Shown here: positions 15,774 to 25,131 of the stretch, piece after piece
Position numbering within the stretch: the first letter of the stretch is position 1
Layout: every line of letters begins with the position of its first letter
Source of the DNA: CAYRNC01 sp964425645
Lineage (GTDB): Bacteria > Bacillota > Clostridia > Peptostreptococcales > Anaerovoracaceae
Length of the DNA: 34,389 nucleotides
Direction of reading: 5' to 3'
NCBI GenBank assembly: GCA_964425645.1
Contig: CAYRNC010000011.1
Span: 1-34,389 of the forward strand
The notes under the pieces: generated by a model
The model's database searches: none
What the model was told of the DNA's origin: nothing
Seen by the model: the letters and a program-made list of their open reading frames with translations, nothing else
Made by a program: the position numbers and the translations under genes

Positions 15774-17264
15774 ATGGAGAAATATGTTATGGCTCTTGAT
15801 CAGGGAACAACTAGCTCCCGCTGCATTTTATTTGATAAAATGGGAGATGTGGCAGGTATTGCGCAAAAAGAACATGCCCAAATATATCCTTCGCCGGGCT
15901 GGGTCGAGCATGATCCTTTAGAAATCTGGAACAATCAATTAGAGGCAGCACAGACAACGATGCGACAGGCGGGGATAGGTTTCGAACAGGTTGCAACCGT
16001 AGGAATTACAAATCAGAGGGAAACTACCGTGGTTTGGGATCGCGCTACGGGAGTGCCTGTTTGTAACGCCATAGTCTGGCAGTGCAGGCGGACAACCCCT
16101 CTTTGTGATGAATTATCAAAACGCGGACTTTCAGGTTTCTTTAAAAAAAGAACCGGCCTTACTTTGGATCCCTATTTTTCAGGAACAAAGCTTCGTTGGA
16201 TTTTAGATAATATTCCGGGTGTGAGGGAAAAGGCTGAAGAAGGAAAGCTTGCTTTTGGCACCATCGATACATGGCTTATCTGGAACATGACAGGGGGTAA
16301 GGTGCATGCAACCGATTATTCAAATGCATCAAGAACAATGTTGTTCAATATCAATGATTTAAGCTGGGATAAGGACATCCTGAAGGAACTGGATATTCCT
16401 GTTTCTCTTTTGCCTGCGGTACATCCTTCTTCGTTTTTGTACGGAGAGACGGATTTGCACATATTTGGAGGGCAGCTTCCGATTACCGGAGTTTTAGGAG
16501 ATCAGCAAGCGGCTTTATACGGTCACGGATGTCATGTTTCAGGGATGGCAAAAAACACTTACGGAACAGGTGGATTTTTATTAATGAATACGGGGGACAA
16601 GCCGGTTTTTTCCGAAAAAGGGCTTTTAACCACCCTTGCCTGGTGTATAGACGGTCAGATTACATATGCACTGGAAGGCTCGGTTTTTGTAGCAGGGGCA
16701 GCCATTCAATGGTTAAGAGATGGGCTAAATATAATTGAAGACTCAAAAGACTCCGAGAGGATGGCGAGATCGGTAAAGGATAATAACGGTGTCTATTTTG
16801 TGCCTGCCTTTGTAGGCATGGGGGCTCCGTATTGGAATCCCCATGCGAGAGGGACTGTTACCGGGCTTACCAGGGGTTCCGACAGAAATCATCTTGTAAG
16901 GGCCGCCCTTGAAGCAATTGCATATCAGACCGAAGATGTTCTCTCTTTGATGGAAGAAGAATCCGGCATAAAGCTTTTGTTACTTAAAGTGGACGGGGGA
17001 GCATCAAATAATGATTTTTTAATGCAATTTCAAACCGACATTATCAAGATTCCGGTAAATCGCCCCGATGTTAAAGAAATTACAGCTTGGGGTACAGCAT
17101 TGTTGGCGGGAACATATTGCGGATTCTTCCCAGGTGACATCGATCCTAGGTGTGGCAGGGTATTTAGTCCTGAAATGAACGAAAACAGCAGGCTTAACCT
17201 TTTAAAAGGTTGGAAGCGTGCCGTCAGTGCAGCCTTGTTCTGGTCGGAATATGGAGAAATATAA
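15774..17264 (+). CDS. glpK: Glycerol kinase
   Basis: FGGY-family kinase of 496 aa that phosphorylates glycerol to sn-glycerol-3-phosphate with ATP. The N-terminal phosphate motif ALDQGTTSSRC, the substrate region TNQRETTVVWDR, the GLTLDPYFSGTKLRWIL block, GVLGDQQAALYG and YGTGGFLLMNTG are all present. Length is normal. A very G-rich site (AAAGGGGGGG) precedes the ATG, 15 bases after hemW, so the two are probably co-transcribed. No glpF, glpD or glpP is adjacent, and glpK is not a usual resident between hemW and hrcA. This suggests a relocated gene. Confidence 0.96.
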   Translation: MEKYVMALDQGTTSSRCILFDKMGDVAGIAQKEHAQIYPSPGWVEHDPLEIWNNQLEAAQTTMRQAGIGFEQVATVGITNQRETTVVWDRATGVPVCNAIVWQCRRTTPLCDELSKRGLSGFFKKRTGLTLDPYFSGTKLRWILDNIPGVREKAEEGKLAFGTIDTWLIWNMTGGKVHATDYSNASRTMLFNINDLSWDKDILKELDIPVSLLPAVHPSSFLYGETDLHIFGGQLPITGVLGDQQAALYGHGCHVSGMAKNTYGTGGFLLMNTGDKPVFSEKGLLTTLAWCIDGQITYALEGSVFVAGAAIQWLRDGLNIIEDSKDSERMARSVKDNNGVYFVPAFVGMGAPYWNPHARGTVTGLTRGSDRNHLVRAALEAIAYQTEDVLSLMEEESGIKLLLLKVDGGASNNDFLMQFQTDIIKIPVNRPDVKEITAWGTALLAGTYCGFFPGDIDPRCGRVFSPEMNENSRLNLLKGWKRAVSAALFWSEYGEI

Positions 17265-17331
17265 GGTGATGATGCATGTTTTAATACCGTATAATTCTTG
17301 AGAAAATAAGGAAAATATTTTAATAAAACTG

Positions 17332-17360
17332 TTGACATTGAAGGGATAGGATGGTAAATT
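17332..17360 (+). promoter_or_regulatory. Sigma-A promoter of the hrcA-grpE-dnaK-dnaJ operon
   Basis: A consensus -35 box TTGACA (17332-17337) and a -10 box TAAATT (17355-17360) are 17 bases apart. Transcription would start near 17367, immediately before the CIRCE operator. Confidence 0.8.
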
Positions 17361-17370
17361 AAAAGCATGA

Positions 17371-17397
17371 TTAGCACTCACTTGGCAAGAGTGCTAA
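17371..17397 (+). promoter_or_regulatory. CIRCE operator (HrcA binding site)
   Basis: Perfect inverted repeat TTAGCACTC (17371-17379), 9-base spacer, GAGTGCTAA (17389-17397). This is identical to the CIRCE consensus arms. It lies at the start of the transcript and 17 bases before the hrcA ATG, so HrcA should repress its own operon until heat shock. Confidence 0.97.
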
Positions 17398-17414
17398 CAA
17401 TCGGAGAGAGAGCT

Positions 17415-18470
17415 ATGGATCTAAATGAAAGAAAGTTAAAAATATTGCATGCAATAGTGTACGATTTTATTCATTCAGCGGAGCCTGTAGGATCTCGTAC
17501 ACTTCAAAGAAAGTATGGGATGAGCATAAGCCCCGCTACAATCCGCAACGAGATGTCGGATCTGGAAGAAATGGGTTTTCTCACCCATCCGTATACTTCT
17601 GCTGGCAGGGTGCCTTCCGACAAGGCCTATCGATTGTATGTCAATAATCTGATGGATCGATATGAGCTCACCACAGAGGAAAAAAAAGTAATCAAGGAAC
17701 AGCTTATAAGCGATTTTTCCGAATTGGAAAAAACCATTGAACATGCGGCAAAGCTGCTATCGGAAATGACCAGTTTGATTTCCTTTGCAATGACACCGGA
17801 ACCGAAAGAAGACAAGCTTAAATATGTAAAATTTCTTCCTTTAGATGATAATTCAGTATTGTTGATGTTGGTGGCTGAAAGCGGCAAGGTTTCAAACACT
17901 TCTTTGCAGATAAAGGTTCCCTGTAGCGAAGATCAATTGATTTTGCTTTCAAAAGTTATGACCTACAATTATAGGGGGAAAACCTTGTGTGATATCCTTA
18001 CGATGGATATTATAAAAAGTTTTGAAACAGATATTGAAGCTATGAGCAGGTTGGCAACATCCATAATTCCAAGCTTCCTTACCACCTTGGAAAATATGCT
18101 GAATGTAGATTTGTATCTGGATGGTTTGATGAACATCTTCTCGATCCCCGAGTATAACGATATAGAGAAGGCGAAACTAATTCTGGAACTGCTTAACTGC
18201 AAGAATAACTTGAAAGAGATCCTGGTTAATAGAGAAAGCGGCATGATAATTACTATAGGAGATGAGAACGTCGATGAGATGATGAGAAACTGCAGTTTAA
18301 TCACCGCCACATACAAAATTGACGGGAAACCGGTGGGGAAATTGGGGGTAATCGGGCCTACCCGGATGAAATATGGTGAAATAACATCAATGATAGAATA
18401 TATGACTGAGAATCTGAGCAATACGTTTAAAATGAATAAAGGAGGAGACGATGAAGAGTACGATGACTAA
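17415..18470 (+). CDS. hrcA: Heat-inducible transcription repressor HrcA
   Basis: 351-aa repressor of class I heat-shock genes. The N-terminal winged helix is visible: LNERKLKILHAIV, then GSRTLQRKYGMSISPATIRNEMSDLEEMGFL. A GAF-like middle domain and the C-terminal dimerisation region LGVIGPTRMKYGE follow. An in-frame ATG at 17367 would read through the CIRCE element; GGAGAGAG at 17403-17410 selects the ATG at 17415. HrcA folding by GroEL is the known feedback, but groEL is not in this window. grpE starts before the hrcA stop (20-base overlap). Confidence 0.96.
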   Translation: MDLNERKLKILHAIVYDFIHSAEPVGSRTLQRKYGMSISPATIRNEMSDLEEMGFLTHPYTSAGRVPSDKAYRLYVNNLMDRYELTTEEKKVIKEQLISDFSELEKTIEHAAKLLSEMTSLISFAMTPEPKEDKLKYVKFLPLDDNSVLLMLVAESGKVSNTSLQIKVPCSEDQLILLSKVMTYNYRGKTLCDILTMDIIKSFETDIEAMSRLATSIIPSFLTTLENMLNVDLYLDGLMNIFSIPEYNDIEKAKLILELLNCKNNLKEILVNRESGMIITIGDENVDEMMRNCSLITATYKIDGKPVGKLGVIGPTRMKYGEITSMIEYMTENLSNTFKMNKGGDDEEYDD

Positions 18471-18981
18471 AGAAACCGAACAAAATGAGGCGTTCACCGG
18501 TGAAGAGGCGGATAAGGAGGAAAAGGCTGAACAGGTGGACGGGGAGCAGAATATCGAAGAGCCTGTCGATGATGAAGATCAGAAAACCCAATTTTATCGA
18601 CTTGCCGCAGATTTTCAAAACTATAAGAAGAGGGTAGATAAAGAAAAAAAAGATATTTATGCGTATGCCGGTGAAAAGATTATGCTTGAATTGCTTTCGG
18701 TTTTAGATAATTTTGAAAGGGCTTTGGATGTGGAATGCAGTGACAAGGGAATGCTGGAAGGAATGAAAATGATCTTTAAGCAGTTTATAGGGGTGCTTGA
18801 ATCTCAGGGCCTTAAGGAAATCCCGGCTTATGGGGAAACATTCGACCCCAACTTCCATCATGCAGTAATCATGGCCCCCGTAGAGGGAAGTAAAAGCGGT
18901 TTGGTTGCCGAGGTCATGCAAAAAGGATATCTGCTTAATGATAAGGTAATCCGATATGCCATGGTAAAAGTGGTCGAATAA
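18451..18981 (+). CDS. grpE: Nucleotide exchange factor GrpE
   Basis: 176-aa cochaperone that releases ADP from DnaK. A long, highly acidic N-terminal segment (residues about 5-45, E/D-rich) leads into the coiled-coil motif RLAADFQNYKKRVDKEK. The C-terminal beta domain ends in VMQKGYLLNDKVIRYAMVKV, the family's most conserved part. AAAGGAGGAG precedes the ATG, which lies inside the end of hrcA, giving coupled translation. It is the second gene of the CIRCE-controlled operon. Confidence 0.96.
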   Translation: MKSTMTKETEQNEAFTGEEADKEEKAEQVDGEQNIEEPVDDEDQKTQFYRLAADFQNYKKRVDKEKKDIYAYAGEKIMLELLSVLDNFERALDVECSDKGMLEGMKMIFKQFIGVLESQGLKEIPAYGETFDPNFHHAVIMAPVEGSKSGLVAEVMQKGYLLNDKVIRYAMVKVVE

Positions 18982-19053
18982 ATAATTATCGTACGGTGCT
19001 GAAGAATATTAAATGAAAATCAGATTTATTACAAAATCGATAGGAGGAGAAAG

Positions 19054-20921
19054 ATGGGAAAGGTAATAGGAATTGATTTGGGAACAACGAATTCGTGTGT
19101 CTCGGTATTGGAAGGCGGTGATCCGGTTGTCATACCCAACGCCGAAGGAAATCGAACTACCCCGTCCATAGTGGCGTTTACAAAAACTGGAGAAAGGTTG
19201 GTTGGCGAAACTGCAAAAAGACAGGCTATCACCAATCCAAGCAGAACTATAATGTCCATTAAGAGGCATATGGGCTCCGGTCATAAAACGGAAATCGATG
19301 GGAAAGTATATACGCCCCAGGACATTTCAGCCATGATCTTGTCCAAGCTTAAAACAGATGCCGAGGCATATCTTGGTGAAAAAATAACTGAGGCCGTTAT
19401 TACTGTGCCTGCATATTTTACCGACAGCCAGAAACAGGCTACAAAAGATGCCGGAAAAATAGCGGGACTGGATGTTAAAAGAATAATAAACGAGCCTACG
19501 GCAGCATCCTTGGCCTACGGACTGGATAAGGAAAGCGACCATCACAAGATCCTAGTCTATGATCTTGGAGGGGGAACTTTCGACGTATCAATNNNNNNNN
19601 NNGTGTCTTTGAGGTATTGGCGACTAACGGAAACAATAAACTTGGGGGCGATGATTTTGATGAAATTTTGGTAAACTTCATCGCAGACAGCTTTGCAAAA
19701 GAAAACGGGATAGATCTGCGTAAAGATAGAATGGCATTGCAAAGGTTGAAAGAGGCAGCAGAGAAGGCTAAAAAAGAATTATCATCATCCCAATCCACAA
19801 ATATCAACCTGCCGTTTATTACAGTAAACGTTGATGGTCCTTTGCATTTGAACATAGACGTTACGAGGGCAAAATTTGAACAGCTGACCGGTTCGCTTGT
19901 GGATAAAACCGTGGAGCCGATGAGAAAGGCTATCGCAGATGCGGGAATAAACACCGCAGAGCTGGAAAGGGTTATACTCGTAGGAGGCTCTACAAGGATC
20001 CCCGCTGTGCAGGAAGCCGTTAAGAAGATCACAGGAAAGGATCCCTTTAAGGGTATCAACCCGGATGAATGTGTGGCTATCGGGGCGGCTATTCAGGCCG
20101 GTGTGCTCACAGGTGAAGTTAAGGATGTACTGCTTTTAGATGTAACACCATTGTCCCTTTCAATAGAGACCCTGGGCGGAGTAGCAACAAGGCTCATAGA
20201 AAGAAATACCACCATACCCACGAAAAAAAGCCAGATATTCTCTACGGCGGCAGATAATCAAAGCGCTGTGGATATTCATGTAATGCAGGGTGAAAGGGAA
20301 ATGGCCGCGGGCAATATAACCTTGGGTCGATTCCAGCTTACAGGTATTCCGCCTGCTCCCAGAGGAGTGCCTCAAATTGAGGTCAGCTTTGATATCGACG
20401 CAAACGGAATTGTAAACGTAAGCGCTAAAGATCTGGGGACCGGAAGAGAACAAAGAATTACTATTACCTCTTCCACTAAACTGTCAGATGATGAAATTAA
20501 ACAAAAAATTAAGGAAGCCGAACAATTTGCTGAAGAGGATAAAAGGCATAAAGAAGAGGTTGATCTAAGAAATCAGGCTGAAACCCTGGTATATGAAACG
20601 GAAAAATCGCTTAAAGAAATCTCTGAAACTTTAAGCGATGAAGAAAAAGGGCAAATAGAAAATGCAAAAAATGAACTTAACGAGGCTTTACAGCATGGAA
20701 CTGTTGAAGAAATAAAGCAAAAGACGGAAGTTTTGACCGAACAGTTCCACACTATTTCAGCTAAGATGTATCAGCAGCAGACCCAGGCATCGGAACAGGC
20801 CGGAACTTATCAGGAAAGCGGAACGGGAGAAGCAGGTGAAAGCGACAGCCCGCAGCCGGAAGACAATGTAGTTGATGCAGATTATGAAGTTGTAGACGAG
20901 GAGAATAATGATACCAATTAA
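19054..20921 (+). CDS. dnaK: Chaperone DnaK (Hsp70), interrupted only by an assembly gap
   Basis: ATP-dependent Hsp70. The first part (19054-19592) carries GIDLGTTNSCVSV, VPAYFTDSQKQATKDAG and DLGGGTFDVS. The second (19603-20921) resumes at VFEVLATNGNNKLGGDDFDE and continues through VGGSTRIPAVQ, the linker VLLLDVTPLSLSIET and a C-terminal acidic tail. The two parts are in different frames because ten Ns replace the bridging sequence. The conserved residues missing between SI and VFEV (commonly LEIGDG or LELGDG) would need 17 bases, giving 624 aa, a normal length. So this is one intact gene, not a pseudogene. AGGAGGAG precedes the start. Confidence 0.95.
19593..19602. other. Assembly gap of ten Ns inside dnaK
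   Basis: Ten consecutive Ns. The reading frame changes across it (codon start 19591 before, 19602 after). Frame restoration needs 11, 14 or 17 real bases; 17 fits the conserved Hsp70 sequence. The run is therefore a placeholder rather than ten unread bases, and true downstream coordinates are probably shifted by +7. Confidence 0.9.
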
Positions 20922-20962
20922 ACCGGTAGAAGATTCAATCGTAATGGGGGTTGTGTAGGCAT

Positions 20963-22111
20963 ATGGCAGATAATAAAAGGGACTATTACGAAGTCCTTGG
21001 AATCAAAAAAGGGGCTACATCAGATGAGATAAAGACGGCATTTCGAAAAAAAGCTATGGAGTATCATCCGGATCGGAATCCCGGAAATAAGGAAGCGGAA
21101 GAAAGTTTCAAAGAAGTGAATACTGCATATGAGATTCTTTCCGACCCCCAAAAAAAAGATAAATATGATCGATTTGGCCATGCCGGTGTTGATCCTAGCG
21201 CCGGTTTTGGAGGCGGCGGTTTCGGTGGTGGATACGGCGGTGGTTTTGAGGATATCTTCGGAGATCTGTTCGGAGGGATGTTTGGCGGTGCGGGAGCATA
21301 TTCTCAGGTTCGCAGAAACGCTCCGCAAAAGGGATCGGACCTTCAAAAAGCTGTAAGGATAAGCTTTAAGGAGGCTGCTTTCGGTGTCAAAAAAAATATT
21401 ACCTTGAACAAATATACCATCTGCAGGACATGTAAGGGAACCGGTGCTGAAAAGGGATCGTCAAAGGTGGATTGTCCGAATTGCGGCGGGACGGGGGAGA
21501 TACGAAGTTCCCAAAGAACACCTTTTGGACAGTTTACCAATGTGCAGACCTGCAGTCGGTGCGGTGGCACCGGTCAGATTGTAGAGAAACCCTGTCCATC
21601 CTGCAGCGGCAGCGGAAGGGTTAGGAAATCTGTGACCATTTCCGTGGATATTCCCGCGGGAGTGGATAATGATTCGGTAATATCCATCAGAGGCCAAGGT
21701 GAACCGGGCATAAACGGAGGGCCAAGCGGCGATCTGTATGTGGTCATTTCCGTTGAACCCCATGAACTTTTTAAAAGAAAGGGTTCTGACCTCTGGCTCG
21801 AAATACCGATCACTTTTACACAGGCTGCACTGGGGGATGAAATAACCGTTCCCACGTTAAAGGAAAAGGTAAGCTACAAAATCCCGGAAGGAACACAGCC
21901 TGACACAGTGTTCAGGTTGAGGGGTAAAGGCATAAAAAACCTTAAATCCACAAGGCCGGGCGATCTGTATGTTAAGATGATTCTTGAAGTACCTACGAAG
22001 CTCAACGCCGAGCAGAAGAAAGTATTAAAGCAATTTGGGGATTCACTTTCTGTTGATTCGTACAATAAAGGTAAGCGTTTCAGGGAATCCGTAAAAAACC
22101 TATTTAAATAA
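20963..22111 (+). CDS. dnaJ: Chaperone protein DnaJ (Hsp40)
   Basis: 382-aa type I Hsp40 that stimulates DnaK ATPase and delivers clients. The J domain (residues about 3-68) includes the essential HPD in EYHPDRNPGN. A Gly/Phe-rich linker (GFGGGGFGGGYGGG) follows. The zinc-binding region has four CxxCxGxG repeats: CRTCKGTG, CPNCGGTG, CSRCGGTG and CPSCSGSG. The C-terminal substrate-binding domains complete it. A TTG at 20951 is in frame but has no spaced ribosome binding site; the ATG at 20963 gives the conserved MADNKRDYYEVLG start. Fourth gene of the heat-shock operon. Confidence 0.96.
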   Translation: MADNKRDYYEVLGIKKGATSDEIKTAFRKKAMEYHPDRNPGNKEAEESFKEVNTAYEILSDPQKKDKYDRFGHAGVDPSAGFGGGGFGGGYGGGFEDIFGDLFGGMFGGAGAYSQVRRNAPQKGSDLQKAVRISFKEAAFGVKKNITLNKYTICRTCKGTGAEKGSSKVDCPNCGGTGEIRSSQRTPFGQFTNVQTCSRCGGTGQIVEKPCPSCSGSGRVRKSVTISVDIPAGVDNDSVISIRGQGEPGINGGPSGDLYVVISVEPHELFKRKGSDLWLEIPITFTQAALGDEITVPTLKEKVSYKIPEGTQPDTVFRLRGKGIKNLKSTRPGDLYVKMILEVPTKLNAEQKKVLKQFGDSLSVDSYNKGKRFRESVKNLFK

Positions 22112-22127
22112 AGGATCCGAGTAAAAG

Positions 22128-23057
22128 ATGTATTATACTGAACTAAGCATTGAGATAGAAGCAAACAGTTTGGACCCGCTTCTAAATGTCCTTTCGGGCA
22201 TTGTGGCAGCGGGTTTTGAAGTTGAGGATCCCCGGGATATCAAGGAGTTGCAAGAAAGAAAGGCTGATTGGGATTACATTGATCCTTCTTTGTCGGACAT
22301 CCTGACAAAAAATCCCGGAATAAAAATATATATCCCGGACAATGTTCAAGGTTTGATACTGCTGGATAAAATAATTGAGCACATACGCATATTCCCGATT
22401 ATAAAAGCTGAAATCAGGGGCGTCAGTGAAAAAGACTGGGAAAGTAACTGGCGAAAATATTTCAAGCCCAGAGAAATTACCGATCGCTTTGTTATAAAGC
22501 CATCCTGGGAATCATATGAATCTTTGGATGAGACCAAGTCAGTCATTGAAATTGATCCCGGCATGGCTTTTGGTACAGGTACTCATTCCACTACAGTTCT
22601 TTGCATCGGGTTAATGGAGAAATATCAAACCAAGGCCTGCAAAAAAGTTTTGGACGTCGGAAGCGGATCCGGTATTCTGTCTGTTGCTGCTGCTATGCTG
22701 GGGGCTGAAGACGTAAGAGGAATTGAAATTGATCCTGTTGCGGTGAAAGTCGGAAAAGAAAATGTAAAGAAGAACCATTTTGAGCAAACGGTGCATATTC
22801 AAGAGGGGGATCTAACAAAGGGGTTGAATTACAAGGCTGACATGGCGGTTGCTAACCTGACGGCAGACTTGATAAAAGCTCTTTCTTCGACCGTGTCAGA
22901 TCATCTTATAAAGCATGGTATTTTTATTTGTTCGGGTATACTGTGTGAGAAAAAGGAAGAAGTTGTGTTTGCCGTACAATCCGCGGGTTTTGAAATCTTA
23001 GAGACCCGGGAGGACGGTGACTGGTGTGCTGTTGCAGCAAAAAAGATAATGCTATGA
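22128..23057 (+). CDS. prmA: Ribosomal protein L11 methyltransferase
   Basis: 309-aa SAM-dependent methyltransferase that trimethylates ribosomal protein L11. It has the PrmA N-terminal ferredoxin-like domain (YYTELSIEIEA), the linker motif DPGMAFGTGTHSTT, the SAM site VLDVGSGSGILSVAA, the acidic EIDPVAV and the catalytic ANLTADLI block. It lies 16 bases after dnaJ, a common clostridial extension of the heat-shock operon. Its stop overlaps the rsmE start (ATGA), indicating coupled translation. Confidence 0.95.
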   Translation: MYYTELSIEIEANSLDPLLNVLSGIVAAGFEVEDPRDIKELQERKADWDYIDPSLSDILTKNPGIKIYIPDNVQGLILLDKIIEHIRIFPIIKAEIRGVSEKDWESNWRKYFKPREITDRFVIKPSWESYESLDETKSVIEIDPGMAFGTGTHSTTVLCIGLMEKYQTKACKKVLDVGSGSGILSVAAAMLGAEDVRGIEIDPVAVKVGKENVKKNHFEQTVHIQEGDLTKGLNYKADMAVANLTADLIKALSSTVSDHLIKHGIFICSGILCEKKEEVVFAVQSAGFEILETREDGDWCAVAAKKIML

Positions 23058-23791
23058 ATCGTTTTTTTGTTTCTCAATCGCAGGTTTCTGAGGGCCTGAT
23101 TGATATAATTGACAGTATAGATATAAAACATATTGCTAAGGTTCTTCGAATGAGACCCGGCGACAGGATAGAGGTATCCGACTCCTGTGAATATGAATAT
23201 TTAGCGGAAATAATATCCCTGACGCACAATCGAATAACTGCGTTGGTTGTAGATCAAAAACGATTCACCGGAGAACCCCATTTAATGATAAGTCTGTTTC
23301 AGGCTCTTCCGAAACAGGGAAAGATGGAATCGATTATTCAAAAATCGGTAGAACTTGGGGTTTATAAGATTGTTCCTTTTGAAGCTTCAAGATCAGTGAT
23401 TAAAGATAAAGCAGATAATTCGAAAAAGACAGAACGCTACCGCAAAATAACCAGAGAGGCGGTAAAACAATGTAAAAGGGGCATTGTGCCCGAAGTTTCG
23501 TCTAATTTAACTTTTAATGCTATGCTTAATAAACTGTCGGATTTTGATTTGGCATTGTTTCTGTACGAAGAAGAAGACTCAACAAGCATAAAAGACGTTT
23601 TAAAAGGACTGAAAACCGTGCCCGGAAGGCTAGCCCTCATAGTAGGGCCTGAAGGAGGATTTTTACCGGATGAAGCCGCTGCAATTGTAAGAAGCGGCGC
23701 CGTGTCCGTTTCTTTAGGAAGGACCATTCTTCGTACCGAAACGGCAGGTCCTGCAGCTATCGCAATGGTGATGTATGAACTGGAAATGTGA
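23054..23791 (+). CDS. rsmE: 16S rRNA (uracil-1498-N3)-methyltransferase RsmE
   Basis: 245-aa SPOUT-class methyltransferase that modifies U1498 of 16S rRNA. The N-terminal PUA-like region has HIAKVLRMRPGD. The SPOUT knot contains QALPKQGKMESIIQKSVELG, the VGPEGGFLPDEA SAM loop, and LGRTILRTETAGPAAIAM at the C-terminus. The start at 23054 overlaps the prmA stop as ATGA and gives the usual MNRFFV N-terminus. The prmA-rsmE-mtaB order is conserved in Bacillota. Confidence 0.95.
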   Translation: MNRFFVSQSQVSEGLIDIIDSIDIKHIAKVLRMRPGDRIEVSDSCEYEYLAEIISLTHNRITALVVDQKRFTGEPHLMISLFQALPKQGKMESIIQKSVELGVYKIVPFEASRSVIKDKADNSKKTERYRKITREAVKQCKRGIVPEVSSNLTFNAMLNKLSDFDLALFLYEEEDSTSIKDVLKGLKTVPGRLALIVGPEGGFLPDEAAAIVRSGAVSVSLGRTILRTETAGPAAIAMVMYELEM

Positions 23792-23799
23792 AGGTGCTA

Positions 23800-25131
23800 A
23801 TGAAAATTGCTTTTTATACTCTGGGATGCAAAGTGAACCAATACGAGACCCAGGCAATGAAGGAACAGTTCTCCCGTCTTGGGTGGGATATCGTTGGTGA
23901 GCAGGAGATCGCCGATGTTTATGTTGTGAATTCCTGCACAGTGACAAATCAGGCCGACAGAAAATCAAGGCAATACATAAGGCGAATGAAAAAAAGAAAT
24001 CCCGCTTGCATTACAGCTTTAGTAGGATGTTACGCAAAGGTTAATCCCAAGGAAGCAAGTTTACTTAAAGAGGCGGATATCGTCGCAGGAACCGATGAAA
24101 AAGTCCGCTTGCCGGAATATATTAACGAATACATCGGTAAGGGGAAACCTTTAGTGCGAATCGGTGATCATAAAAAAGTCTATGAAGAAACCGGTGTTAT
24201 CACGACCATGGAATCGAGAACTAGGGCATATATAAAGGTCCAGGACGGTTGCAATCAATTTTGTTCTTATTGCATCATACCTTATGCACGAGGCGGGATC
24301 AGAAGCCGATTAAAGGAAAATATCCTTAAGGAAGCGGAGATTTTGATTTCCAATGGGTTTAAAGAGCTGGTGCTTACGGGTATTAATACTGCATTGTATG
24401 GCAGTGAAGATGGATTTGCGGGCTGTGATGAATCTTACGGAATCGAGGTTATCGTTGCCCTCCTTGATCAAATGCCGGGTAATTTTCGAATTCGTTTAGG
24501 CTCACTTGAGCCTACCGTGGTCAATGCGGAATACGTGAAAAGGCTGTTAAGATATAAAAAGCTTTGTCCCTATATGCATCTCTCACTACAAAGCGGGAGC
24601 GACAGTGTGCTAAAAAAAATGAATCGTCATTACGACTGCAAAGACTATTTGGATATCATTAAGGTGCTTAGAGAGTTTGATCCTTGTTTCGGTCTTACAA
24701 CGGATATAATCGGAGGCTTCCCCGGAGAGACAGAAGAGGATGTATTAAAAAGCATTGAAATGATCCGCAAATGCGGTTTCCAGAAGGTGCACATTTTCCC
24801 TTATTCTTTAAGGAAGGGAACAAAGGCCGCCGATATGGAAGGCCAGCATCCCATGCAAGTAAAAAAACTGCGATGTGCACAATTAGTGGAGGCGGCAGAA
24901 TCAGTTTCAGCGGAAATGCTAAAGAAAAACCTCGGAAGAAACCGCATAACACTGTTTGAAGAATACGATGAAGATTTAGGCTGCATCTCAGGATTCAGCG
25001 ATAATTTTATCAAGGTCTACTGCGATATACCATGTAAAGAAAAAGCGAAGTCTCTAATGAATCGTTTCGTTACGGTTACCTTTGAAAGGTTGTTTTTGGA
25101 AGGGGTAAAGGGGACAATATGTATCATGTAA
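23800..25131 (+). CDS. mtaB: tRNA N6-threonylcarbamoyladenosine (t6A37) methylthiotransferase MtaB
   Basis: 443-aa radical-SAM methylthiotransferase that converts t6A37 to ms2t6A in tRNAs. The N-terminal domain holds the three auxiliary-cluster cysteines (YTLGCKVNQYE, VNSCTVTN, VGCYAK). The radical-SAM motif is DGCNQFCSYCIIPYARG (CxxxCxxC), and a TRAM-like C-terminus follows. YTLGCKVNQYET and the length distinguish MtaB from MiaB. A GTG at 23788 is in frame; the ATG at 23800 after AAGGTG gives the conserved start. It overlaps the downstream lipoprotein gene by 13 bases. Confidence 0.95.
   Translation: MKIAFYTLGCKVNQYETQAMKEQFSRLGWDIVGEQEIADVYVVNSCTVTNQADRKSRQYIRRMKKRNPACITALVGCYAKVNPKEASLLKEADIVAGTDEKVRLPEYINEYIGKGKPLVRIGDHKKVYEETGVITTMESRTRAYIKVQDGCNQFCSYCIIPYARGGIRSRLKENILKEAEILISNGFKELVLTGINTALYGSEDGFAGCDESYGIEVIVALLDQMPGNFRIRLGSLEPTVVNAEYVKRLLRYKKLCPYMHLSLQSGSDSVLKKMNRHYDCKDYLDIIKVLREFDPCFGLTTDIIGGFPGETEEDVLKSIEMIRKCGFQKVHIFPYSLRKGTKAADMEGQHPMQVKKLRCAQLVEAAESVSAEMLKKNLGRNRITLFEEYDEDLGCISGFSDNFIKVYCDIPCKEKAKSLMNRFVTVTFERLFLEGVKGTICIM

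Noticed and set aside
19054..19674. dnaK as two genes or a frameshifted pseudogene
   Set aside because: The frame change coincides exactly with the ten Ns, and conserved Hsp70 motifs continue on both sides.
19496..20059. 187-aa minus-strand frame across the N run
   Set aside because: Antisense to dnaK and held open only by the Ns.
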